Source: Rhodanobacteraceae bacterium
GTDB lineage: Bacteria > Pseudomonadota > Gammaproteobacteria > Xanthomonadales > SZUA-5
Length of the DNA stretch: 5,696 nucleotides
Reading direction: 5' to 3'
NCBI GenBank assembly: GCA_003233535.1
Contig: QIMA01000239.1
Coordinates: 1 to 5,696 of the forward strand
Shown here: positions 1 to 5,696 of the stretch, one piece after another
How positions within the stretch are numbered: position 1 is the first letter of the stretch
How the letters are laid out: every line of letters begins with the position of its first letter
Position numbers and translations under genes: made by a program
Notes under the pieces: model-generated
Databases searched by the model: none
What the model was told of the DNA's origin: nothing
The model's input: only the letters and a program-made list of their open reading frames with translations

Positions 1-209
1 GATTGTGGTTCAACCCGGCCCGCTCGGGCGAAGGCTGGGATATTCAGATACTTAGCGACGGCACCGCCTATGTAGCCTGGTTTACATACACGCCCACCGG
101 CGAGCCGCTGTGGCTGGTTGGTGGCGGCCAAATCATCGGCAACGAAATCATCGTGGCGGAATTCCTGGTGGCAACCCAGGGCACGCTCTTCGGTCCCGAA
201 TTTGACTAG
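1..209 (+). CDS. Partial SGEGWD-type secreted-domain protein, open at left edge and ending prematurely
   Basis: The frame is open to the left edge, so the true start is outside the window; the TTG at 3-5 is most likely an internal Leu codon. The visible 68 codons carry WFNPARSGEGWDIQ, then WFTYTPTGEPLWLVG and FGPEFD, just before a TAG at 207-209. This matches a beta-rich domain that I recall as common in secreted or surface proteins of Xanthomonadales, where FGxxFDP continues into a W-G-x-x-x-F...C segment. Here the protein stops right after FGPEFD, so the domain is cut short. The missing half appears in another frame directly downstream (206-469), which suggests one interrupted gene. The biochemical function of the domain is unknown to me. 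The family resemblance is from memory; the early stop and the open left edge are seen directly. Confidence 0.55.
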   Translation, partial: LWFNPARSGEGWDIQILSDGTAYVAWFTYTPTGEPLWLVGGGQIIGNEIIVAEFLVATQGTLFGPEFD

Positions 210-469
210 GCAACGGCAGCGTGATCGACAACGTGCTCACAGTGACTGACCTAGTCACCGTCAGCGGCGCGCAGTTCGGCAGCGCTTTTGATCCCGATGC
301 TGCGATTCGGGTGGTCTGGGGCGACCTACAGTTCACGCGTACTGGCTGTAATGGTGGGCAACTGAGCTATACGTCAATGCGCGAGGGCTTTGGCACTGGG
401 ACGCTGCAGCCTGCGCGCATGGCTGAAGTGGTTCGCGGCGTTTACCATTACCTGACCCGCCCTCGATAG
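206..469 (+). pseudogene. C-terminal remnant of SGEGWD-type domain in a shifted frame
   Basis: This frame opens after a TGA at 203-205 and runs to TAG at 467-469. Its only early start candidate is GTG at 221, which has no purine-rich ribosome site upstream. The translation contains GNGSVIDNVLTV, FGSAFDPD and WGDLQFTRTGCNGGQLSY, the usual C-terminal half of the domain begun in the preceding frame. Its first 28 residues align without gaps to the last 28 of that frame (8 identities by eye, including FGxxFD). A lone frameshift would therefore leave the motif in two copies. A deletion between two tandem domain copies explains the layout equally well. It could be translated from GTG 221 as an 82-residue protein, but it lacks a signal peptide and the SGEGWD half, so I read it as a remnant. 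Confidence 0.5.
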
Positions 470-479
470 TCAGACTGAG

Positions 480-863
480 ATGGAATCCAAAAAAATAACC
501 GCGGCCGAAGTGGCCGTGGCAAGCAGGGCGAATGACGCGCGCACGCTACTGCACGGATTGCGACCTGACGATGTGCCGCTTACCTATCAACAACTCGCCG
601 ATCGTCTACAGCTACAGCCGCCGCTTACCATCCATCGAGTCGTGCAGGCACTGGAGTGGACGATGCGCGAGGATGCCGCTGCGGGCCGGCCTTTTATCGC
701 AGCGCTGGTTGTTAGTCGGGCCCGCGGCGGACTGCCGGCGCCGGGCTTTTTTGATTTGGCCAAGCGACTGGGCCGATATCAGGGCGGCGAGCGCGGACCC
801 GCAGCCAGAGCATTTCATGCTGACCAATTCTATGCATCTTGTGTCTTTTCCCCGGCACGTTGA
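480..863 (+). CDS. Uncharacterised conserved 127-residue protein, possible winged-helix-like N-terminal half
   Basis: ATG 480 to TGA 861-863, starting 10 bp after the preceding stop; there is no strong Shine-Dalgarno, only GACTGAG abutting the ATG. No signal peptide or membrane segment is visible, so it is probably cytoplasmic. Residues 35-59 (TYQQLADRLQ...IHRVVQALE) look like helices of a winged-helix or HTH unit. They are followed by a segment at 62-91 with MREDAAAGRPFIAALVVSR and GLPAPGFF, then LGRYQG near residues 97-102. I recall similar short hypothetical proteins in alpha- and gammaproteobacteria but know no assigned function. The order of a TYxxLA helix, an HRVV stretch and a GRP...G loop faintly recalls alkyltransferase-like DNA-binding domains. 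The catalytic PCHR motif is absent, so that is only a fold guess. Overlapping frames here give low-complexity Arg/Cys-rich translations, which supports this frame. Confidence 0.65.
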   Translation: MESKKITAAEVAVASRANDARTLLHGLRPDDVPLTYQQLADRLQLQPPLTIHRVVQALEWTMREDAAAGRPFIAALVVSRARGGLPAPGFFDLAKRLGRYQGGERGPAARAFHADQFYASCVFSPAR

Positions 864-893
864 TACACTCGGGCATCACCATCGATAGGTACT

Positions 894-897
894 GGGG
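894..897 (+). promoter_or_regulatory. Probable ribosome binding site for the DUF1566 gene
   Basis: GGGG lies 7 bases before ATG 905 in the otherwise mixed context ACTGGGGCAC. It is a modest Shine-Dalgarno. It favours ATG 905 over the in-frame ATG at 839, which would place 22 extra hydrophilic residues ahead of the signal peptide and overlap the preceding gene. Confidence 0.35.
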
Positions 898-904
898 CAC
901 ATTG

Positions 905-1363
905 ATGACTAGCGCAACCGGCTTAAGACCTATCGCCACGGCAATTGCGACCTTGATGTTTTGCGGCTGGGCCCACGCTCAATCCTCAGTTCGCTTTGAA
1001 GTCAATGAAGACGGCACCGTACGCGACGGCCAAACCGGGCTGACCTGGGCTGGGGAAGACAACGCCTACGACGTCGATTGGCCGAGCGCGCAGCAGTATT
1101 GCCAAGGCAAGGGCCTAGGTTGGCGATTGCCTAACGTCAATGAACTGCTGCGTATGTACAACACCAACGCCTCCGACGTTCAAGAATGCGTTGGCCGGCT
1201 GACCTGCAAGATCACACCGAAGATTCAGGTTTCAGGGCTCACACTTTGGAGTGGAGAAAAGAACAGCAGCACCGCTGCCTGGTACGTCTACTTTAACGAT
1301 GGACAGCAGTATGACGTCTCGATTAGCAGCACGCAGGGCAAGCGCGCCCTTTGCGTGAAGTAA
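905..1363 (+). CDS. Exported DUF1566 (Lcl C-terminal-like) domain protein
   Basis: ATG 905 to TAA 1361-1363, 152 residues. Residues 1-25 form a signal peptide: a short basic N-region, a hydrophobic stretch ATAIATLMFCGW, then AHA before Gln26, a classic signal peptidase I site. Cys20 lies inside the hydrophobic core and is not in a lipobox. The mature part is one DUF1566 domain (PF07603): DGTVRDGQTGLTWA near 36-49, YC at 65-66, GWRLPNVNEL at 72-81, LWSG around 114-117, AWYVYF at 125-130, and RALCVK at the C-terminus. Four mature cysteines (66, 95, 101, 150) could form two disulfides; C66-C150 fits the family, and C95/C101 look like a local loop. DUF1566 domains occur in secreted and surface proteins, often as modules of larger ones; the function here is unknown. 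This version is a single stand-alone domain. It lies 41 bp after the preceding gene, on the same strand. Confidence 0.8.
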   Translation: MTSATGLRPIATAIATLMFCGWAHAQSSVRFEVNEDGTVRDGQTGLTWAGEDNAYDVDWPSAQQYCQGKGLGWRLPNVNELLRMYNTNASDVQECVGRLTCKITPKIQVSGLTLWSGEKNSSTAAWYVYFNDGQQYDVSISSTQGKRALCVK

Positions 1364-1390
1364 ACTTGGGCTACGCGCCCCGTTCAATCC

Positions 1391-1421
1391 TGCTCGCCGC
1401 TGGCCGATTGAGAAGCGAGCA
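1391..1421. terminator. Inverted repeat in the convergent intergenic gap, possible bidirectional terminator
   Basis: TGCTCGC at 1391-1397 is the exact reverse complement of GCGAGCA at 1415-1421, giving a 7-bp stem with a 17-base loop. It lies between the stop codons of two convergent genes (1363 and 1465), where a shared terminator is expected. Neither side is followed by a T-run and the loop is long, so it is not a textbook intrinsic terminator. Confidence 0.3.
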
Positions 1422-1464
1422 CTCACTCCCGTCCTAACGTCGCCGCGCACCTCATCAGCGACTG

Positions 1465-2040
1465 CTACATCCCGAACGGCGCCACTCCAATCAGCTTGGC
1501 GTGGGCGTACAAGGCGAAGCCTGCCCAAGCGCCAATTCCCACAACAACGGCGATCACCGTCGGCAGCAGTTGCGCAGGTTTACTTTGCGGCTGCTCGTCG
1601 CGCCGCCGTGCGCTGCGAAAATCCAGTGCCGCCCAAACCAAGAAGCCGGCGAACAGCACAATCGAATGCAGCCACATGCCGATCAGCAAATGGGCCAGCG
1701 CCCAGAGCTTGGTCGCCAGCACCATGGGATGCTTAAGCTTGGCCTTGATGTGGTTGTTCGGCACGAAGGCTGCGATCAGCAAGACGAACGCCGGCAGCGT
1801 CAGCAGCACGGCGAGGTGTTTGAGACCGGCCGGCGGCACCCAGACCAAGGTCGGCGCTAGGCGAGCCTGCCCGTAGCCCCAGATCAGGAGCACGAAGGTG
1901 GCGATCGACAACAGGCTATAGATGCCCTTGAAACGCTGCGCACCCCAGGCTGAAATCTTCGCTTGCCGCCACTCGGGCGCGAATACGCGCAGCGAATGCA
2001 GCGCCAAGAAACTCAGCAAACCAGTCAGAAACAAGACCAT
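1465..2040 (-). CDS. NnrU-family integral membrane protein
   Basis: ATG at 2040-2038 to TAG at 1467-1465, 191 residues. It matches the NnrU family (PF07298): HSLRV at residues 15-19, GIYSLLSIATFVLLIWGY at 39-56, KHPMVLATKLWALAHLL at 103-119, FAGFLVWAALD at 130-140, and a C-terminal LIGVAP. Five or six membrane helices are visible (about 2-19, 40-57, 73-93, 108-139 as one long or two short helices, 160-179), with an Arg-rich loop (141-148) before the last. NnrU was named for a link to nitrite/nitric oxide reduction. It is related to plant and cyanobacterial 15-cis-zeta-carotene isomerase (Z-ISO), a heme-dependent enzyme. H15, H75, H97, H104, H117, H125 and H180 are candidate ligands by inference only. 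I remember many relatives having NGD shortly after the AHLL segment; here it reads IGM. No denitrification gene is visible nearby. The gene starts 53 bp downstream of the 588-residue protein's gene and may be cotranscribed with it. Confidence 0.85.
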   Translation of the reverse strand: MVLFLTGLLSFLALHSLRVFAPEWRQAKISAWGAQRFKGIYSLLSIATFVLLIWGYGQARLAPTLVWVPPAGLKHLAVLLTLPAFVLLIAAFVPNNHIKAKLKHPMVLATKLWALAHLLIGMWLHSIVLFAGFLVWAALDFRSARRRDEQPQSKPAQLLPTVIAVVVGIGAWAGFALYAHAKLIGVAPFGM

Positions 2041-2047
2041 GCCCGCG

Positions 2048-2053
2048 CACCTT
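2048..2053 (-). promoter_or_regulatory. Ribosome binding site of the NnrU gene
   Basis: Read on the minus strand, AAGGTG sits 7 bases before the ATG at 2040-2038. The spacing and purine content fit a Shine-Dalgarno and support this start. Confidence 0.5.
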
Positions 2054-2093
2054 GTGTGAGTGGACTGCGCGAACCGCCGCCCTGGCGCCTATT

Positions 2094-3860
2094 CTACGCC
2101 AGTCGACCGATCGTCGTGGCCCGGCGTTCTAGCCACCAAAGCGAGCCACTAAGCGCTAACCAGAGTAAAAACCAGGGCCAGCGCGGACCGGCTACACTGG
2201 GCAGTGAGGCAACCGCCCGCGCCGGCTGCTCGGCGGCCAGAGACAGGTTGCTGGCGATCAACTGCTGATGGCGCAATGCCACGCCGTCATCGGCCGCACG
2301 AACATAGAAGGGTTGTTCAAGGTCATTTGCGCGCAGCCGATGCCAGCCCGCAGATCGTGGCCAATAGCCTGCGCACGCGGTGTACTCATCGGTCAGCAAG
2401 CTCACCGTCTCGCCGCCTGGGTCAATGACCACAGCATCGGTCTGCCGGGCACACCAAGCTATTCGTTGATCTACCCAGTGATGCTCGCCTACGTGCTGCA
2501 ATACGGGCGCGTCCTGGGCACGAGCAAGCGTTCCTAGCAGGTTCGCCCATAGACTGGCGTAGCGCACTTTTTCGCCCTTGAGAAATATGCCATAGGTGTC
2601 GCCAACCCAGAGCAAGCCCACGCGCCCATCGCCCTGCGCGCGCCACAGCCCCAGGGCAGATCCTTGCGAGTCAGTTAGCAGCGGAACCGCAGAAGCTGCC
2701 TCGACTTTGACCAAACGGCGCGAAATCTGCAGCGCGTTGTTGCCAGCTGAGTTGTGCAGCTCGCTGTTCAGAGCGGGCAACTGCGTCTGACGACTGATTT
2801 CGGCCTCCGCGACCGCGAACCCGATCTCTGCCAATCGGCGCCGCTGCGCCTGGTTGGGCTCATCGGTGAGTCGCAGGAGCAGTCCCAACCCCGCCTCTAC
2901 TGCCTCAGCAACCAAGCTGCGCTGGGTACTCGACAGCCGATACCAGCTGCGGTCATCGAGTATCAATAAGTCGGTTTGTGCCAGTGCATCAGCGCTCAGC
3001 TGCGGACTACCCAAGCGCATGCTTAGTCGGGGTCTTAGATTAATCGAGCTGCTGAGCTGCTGACCGCTATCGACTGCCCAACGACGCAGGTACTTCTGCT
3101 CCGCATTCGGCGCGCGACTGAACAGCAAGATTCGCTGCACGCGCGGCGTTTCCACTTGCAGCGGCAGACTCAGTTGCTCAATCAGCGTCTCACCGTCGGC
3201 AGCAAGCAGACGCAACTGATAGCGGAACAGACCGGCAATCGGACTATGTGCGAACAGCTCAAATCGCCCATCAGCGTCCAACTGCGAACGGGCCAACGGA
3301 CTCTGCTGAGGGTCGAGCAACTCGATCTGCGCCTGCTCGTGGTCAACAACCCGGCCACCCACGGCCCATAACGCGCCTGGCACCACGGTTGACGGTGAGC
3401 GCAAATCGACGATACCCGGCTGGCTGGCGGCAGCGGAATATTCCACTGGAAGTGCTGCAGCCGCAGCCAAGTCGCGCGGGCTGAGTCCGTCACCGATGAT
3501 TCGCAGACGGCTTGCGGCGGGGAATCGCCGCAGCGCGCTGGCCAGGTCGGGTGCGCGCTCGGCGAGCTGAGAATCTGCCGGCAGATCAAACTCGGGAAGA
3601 GCGACTAGGCGTTCGCTCTGCGCCAATGCAAGCTCGCCGCCAGGTTCTGCGCCCGCAGTCAGTACCACCAGAGTTTGCCCTGGTTGCGATTGGACTGGCG
3701 GGAACGCGAACAGATAGAACGCCAGACCGCAGCCGAGGAGCAGCACGAACCTCGCCAATTTGCTGCTCTTGGAGTCCGCAGCCACCCACACAAGCTCTGC
3801 GATCAGCCAACCCAGCGCAACCACGCACAAGACCAAAGCCACAGCCAGCTCAGCGCTCAT
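2094..3860 (-). CDS. Membrane-anchored envelope protein with amidotransferase-like region (MoxR/DUF58/BatA-cluster type)
   Basis: ATG at 3860-3858 to TAG at 2096-2094, 588 residues. Two membrane helices lie at the N-terminus (about 5-27 and 36-53) and one near the C-terminus (about 561-577, Trp-rich), placing a ~500-residue middle region in the periplasm. In it I see ASRLRIIGDGLSPRD (116-130), a beta-sandwich-like stretch around 157-236 (GGRVVDHEQAQIELLD, LDADGRFEL) that resembles carboxypeptidase-regulatory or Ig-type folds, then RILLFSRAPNAEQKYLRRW (243-261). The latter, with DLLILDDRSW (297-306) and a glycine-rich GLGLLLRL (324-331), resembles the class I glutamine amidotransferase-like fold found beside BatA/VWA-type proteins. 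No catalytic Cys nucleophile elbow is evident; the periplasmic cysteines are 470 and 496, possibly a disulfide, so it is probably not an active amidotransferase. It shares an ATGA overlap with the upstream gene, so the two are translationally coupled. The role is inferred from context: a structural or assembly partner in a MoxR-type envelope system. Confidence 0.75.
   Translation of the reverse strand: MSAELAVALVLCVVALGWLIAELVWVAADSKSSKLARFVLLLGCGLAFYLFAFPPVQSQPGQTLVVLTAGAEPGGELALAQSERLVALPEFDLPADSQLAERAPDLASALRRFPAASRLRIIGDGLSPRDLAAAAALPVEYSAAASQPGIVDLRSPSTVVPGALWAVGGRVVDHEQAQIELLDPQQSPLARSQLDADGRFELFAHSPIAGLFRYQLRLLAADGETLIEQLSLPLQVETPRVQRILLFSRAPNAEQKYLRRWAVDSGQQLSSSINLRPRLSMRLGSPQLSADALAQTDLLILDDRSWYRLSSTQRSLVAEAVEAGLGLLLRLTDEPNQAQRRRLAEIGFAVAEAEISRQTQLPALNSELHNSAGNNALQISRRLVKVEAASAVPLLTDSQGSALGLWRAQGDGRVGLLWVGDTYGIFLKGEKVRYASLWANLLGTLARAQDAPVLQHVGEHHWVDQRIAWCARQTDAVVIDPGGETVSLLTDEYTACAGYWPRSAGWHRLRANDLEQPFYVRAADDGVALRHQQLIASNLSLAAEQPARAVASLPSVAGPRWPWFLLWLALSGSLWWLERRATTIGRLA
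3857..3860 (-). other. ATGA stop/start overlap between coupled genes
   Basis: On the minus strand the four bases ATGA hold both the ATG of the 588-residue protein (3860-3858) and the TGA of the upstream DUF4175-like protein (3859-3857). This geometry indicates one transcript and translational coupling. Confidence 0.9.
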
Positions 3861-5696
3861 GGGCTTTCTCCTTCGCCGATGGCGCGCAAGTAGGACCGTC
3901 CAAGATCACCGGCTGCTGCTCGCGTCGCCGGCGCTGCCAGCGGCGTGCTCAGCAACGACCAAAGGCGTTGCCGCAGCCTGGAAGCGCACTCGCTGCAGAC
4001 CGGATCGCGACGCAGCTCATCACTCAGCGCGAGCAGACCCAAGCCATCCTCCAGGCGAGCGTCTTGCTCGACTACCCACCCATCCAGCGCCTCCAGCAGT
4101 TGCGCGTCGATCGGCTCAGGTTCGGCCTCGCTGACACTCAGCTTGCGCCAAGCATTTGCCACCGGATCGTCGCGATCGGCGGCGACCAGTCGATCCATGG
4201 GTTTGGCCAAGTCACGCGTATCGCCGCTTAGACGGCGGCTAGGATCGATCGGCGGCAGCTCCAATCCGACCCTGGCTACGTAGATGCGCTCCGCCTGCTG
4301 GGCCTGCTTGATGAACTTCAGCGCGGCGTACTCGAACGGCAATGCCGCCTGCGCCGCGCCGAGCCTGAGCTGCTCCTCGGCTCGCCACATTTGGTCCAGA
4401 GCCGCTTTCAGCAGGCTCCGAGTCTTGGGATCGAACAGCGTTGTGGCTTCGGCATAGTCATGCGTGTGGCCGTACTCTTCCAGCACGTTTTCTGCGTTAC
4501 CAAAGACCGGTTTGGAGTCGAAGAAATCCTCTGGATGATCGTGCCCGTCGTTCGCATGATGCTCGTCCTCAGCTCCGGGGTTGGACGCAACTTCCGCGGC
4601 CTCCTCGCCGAGAAACTGCCCGTAGCGCAGCCGCAGCGCATGCTGGGAGATGCCAATGTCATTGGACTCGCTGACAAACGCATCGCTACTCAAGCTGCCT
4701 TTGCGTTCCAATAGTGCTTCGGTATCAATAATGATTTGCCGCTGGCTGCGGAACCAAGTTGGCATCACTCGCTGCACCGCACCGTCGATGTCGCCGACTT
4801 CCGCGCTGAGTTCGGTCGGCCAACGCAGGATATAGCTGGGGCTGCGCGAAGTTTGCGCGCGCGGCTGACGGTTGTCCGCCACGCTCAAACGCACGATCAG
4901 ATCATCGCCGCGCGCAAAACCGTAGGCGCCCAAGCGTAAGTCGCTCACGTAGCGACGTGACTTATCGTCACCCTCGCCGCGTAAGCGGATCGTTCGCTCG
5001 GACACTTCGATCAGCTCGCCGCTACCCTGGGCCAAGGTAATGCTCAAGTTTGCCCTGCCCAGCCCATAGTCGTCGCTTACCTCAAAGCGCAGCGGCCAAC
5101 GCGACTGCTGCCGATCGAGTACGGTCAGTGTGCGCTCCGGCTCAATTACCGTAATTTTCGGCGGCTTATCGACAACGACTTCAATTCGCCAGCTGCGCGG
5201 CTCGGCTAGCGCCGGCCCGTCGACGATTTCGAAGCGATAAAAGGTGGACTCGAGGACTTGCCGTTCTCCCGTCCAAAGACCGTCGTCAGCCAGCTGCAAT
5301 GGCAATTCGCTACCGTCATGAAATTGCAGCGCAACCGCACTGGGCTGTGGCTGAAGATTCAGCGACCAGCGCAGCACTGAGGCTTCCGCCACGCTCGCTT
5401 CGAACGTCTGCAGAACCGTTTCTGGCAATCCGGTGTAGCCCGGAGGCTGCACAATCAGCTCACCGCTAAACACGGTCAGTACGGGGTCTGCAACGACCGG
5501 TTCGCTATGCGCAATCGCACGCACTGCAGGAGGCACAGGCGCAGGCCAAAACGCCAACGCGGCAAGGCCGGCTAAGCTGAGGGCACTGATGAACAGCAAA
5601 GATCGCCAGGGCCATGGCTGACGCAGATCCGGCAAATCGAAGCTCGGCGCGGCCTGCTGCAGTCGCTCACGCTGCAGTTCGGCTAACGGACTTGCG
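3857..5696 (-). CDS. DUF4175-like membrane-anchored envelope protein, 5' end outside window
   Basis: Stop TGA at 3859-3857. The frame stays open to the right edge, giving 612 visible codons from 5695. The first in-frame start-type codon within it, TTG 5635, lies inside FDLPDLRQPWPW and is probably Leu, so the gene starts off-window. Numbering from 5695: SPLAELQRERLQQA at 2-15, a membrane helix at about 32-51, then a periplasmic part. This has ELIVQPPGYTGLPET (79-93), typical of DUF4175-type proteins (PF13779), an Ig-like stretch, DKPPKI around 176-181, and SDDYGLGRANLSI (207-219). An acidic His-rich run follows (376-387, EDEHHANDGHDH), then EYGHTHDYAEATTLFDP (407-423), a helical segment LLKAALDQMWRAEEQLRLG (428-446) and KFIKQAQQAERIYVARVG (460-477). 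Near the end is a CxxC (Cys567, Cys570). Related proteins usually have two N-terminal helices, so one is probably missing here. The context suggests a MoxR/DUF58-type cluster; the role is unproven. Confidence 0.75.
   Translation of the reverse strand, partial: ASPLAELQRERLQQAAPSFDLPDLRQPWPWRSLLFISALSLAGLAALAFWPAPVPPAVRAIAHSEPVVADPVLTVFSGELIVQPPGYTGLPETVLQTFEASVAEASVLRWSLNLQPQPSAVALQFHDGSELPLQLADDGLWTGERQVLESTFYRFEIVDGPALAEPRSWRIEVVVDKPPKITVIEPERTLTVLDRQQSRWPLRFEVSDDYGLGRANLSITLAQGSGELIEVSERTIRLRGEGDDKSRRYVSDLRLGAYGFARGDDLIVRLSVADNRQPRAQTSRSPSYILRWPTELSAEVGDIDGAVQRVMPTWFRSQRQIIIDTEALLERKGSLSSDAFVSESNDIGISQHALRLRYGQFLGEEAAEVASNPGAEDEHHANDGHDHPEDFFDSKPVFGNAENVLEEYGHTHDYAEATTLFDPKTRSLLKAALDQMWRAEEQLRLGAAQAALPFEYAALKFIKQAQQAERIYVARVGLELPPIDPSRRLSGDTRDLAKPMDRLVAADRDDPVANAWRKLSVSEAEPEPIDAQLLEALDGWVVEQDARLEDGLGLLALSDELRRDPVCSECASRLRQRLWSLLSTPLAAPATRAAAGDLGRSYLRAIGEGESP
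3868..3873 (-). promoter_or_regulatory. Strong ribosome binding site inside the end of the upstream gene
   Basis: AAGGAG on the minus strand lies 7 bases before the ATG at 3860-3858, a near-consensus Shine-Dalgarno embedded in the last codons of the upstream gene. It fixes the start of the 588-residue protein and allows efficient re-initiation after the overlapping stop. Confidence 0.8.

Noticed and set aside
839..869. Possible sigma-70 promoter (TTGTGT ... TACACT) before the DUF1566 gene
   Set aside because: The spacing is 19 bases with only partial -35 and -10 matches, too weak to call.
532..888. 118-codon + strand frame overlapping the 127-residue protein
   Set aside because: Its translation is Arg/Cys/Ser-rich without motifs, while the 480 frame shows conserved-looking blocks.
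839..904. Upstream in-frame ATG for the DUF1566 protein
   Set aside because: It would add 22 hydrophilic residues ahead of a complete signal peptide and overlap the preceding gene; ATG 905 has a GGGG ribosome site at proper spacing.
1496..1876. 126-codon + strand open frame antisense to NnrU
   Set aside because: The opposite strand encodes a well-recognised NnrU protein; the antisense translation is low-complexity with no family match.
3512..4231. 239-codon open frame on the + strand, antisense to the junction of the two large envelope genes
   Set aside because: Its translation is Arg/Pro/Gln-rich with no recognisable domain. It mirrors the codon bias of the minus-strand genes, which have clear family signatures and a good ribosome site.
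5633..5635. TTG as the start of the DUF4175-like protein
   Set aside because: The frame stays open to the right edge with plausible protein sequence upstream (SPLAELQRERLQQA), and no ribosome site precedes the TTG.

Overview
The window looks like chromosomal DNA from a fairly GC-rich gammaproteobacterium, probably of the Xanthomonadales/Lysobacterales. That placement is inferred from protein character. The left edge carries a 'WFNPARSGEGWD' secreted-type domain that I associate with Lysobacter/Xanthomonas relatives. There is also a short DUF1566 exported protein, an NnrU-family membrane protein and a MoxR/DUF58-cluster-style pair of envelope proteins. No rRNA, tRNA, CRISPR array, insertion sequence or phage gene was seen, and no gene-free stretch exceeds about 100 bases.

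Left third (1-1363, + strand). The window opens inside a gene for the SGEGWD-type domain. Its frame ends at 209, in the middle of a conserved motif. A second frame (206-469) carries the C-terminal half of the same kind of domain, so the locus is probably broken by a frameshift or internal deletion. Ten bases later comes an uncharacterised 127-residue cytoplasmic protein (480-863). It is followed by a 152-residue exported DUF1566 protein with four mature cysteines (905-1363).

Convergent junction (1364-1464). About 100 bp separate the rightward and leftward genes. They contain one perfect 7-bp inverted repeat, a possible but non-canonical terminator.

Right two thirds (1465-5696, - strand). Three genes are read leftwards. 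The first is a large membrane-anchored DUF4175-like protein whose 5' end lies beyond the right edge. It overlaps by 4 bp (ATGA) a 588-residue protein with two N-terminal and one C-terminal membrane segments around a periplasmic, amidotransferase-like region. After a 53-bp gap comes NnrU. The coupling of the first two suggests products made in fixed ratio that probably act together at the inner membrane, as in clusters with MoxR ATPase, DUF58 and BatA-like genes; those partners would lie off the right edge. The most distinctive detail is a His/Asp/Glu-rich segment, an HxH motif and a CxxC motif in the DUF4175-like protein.
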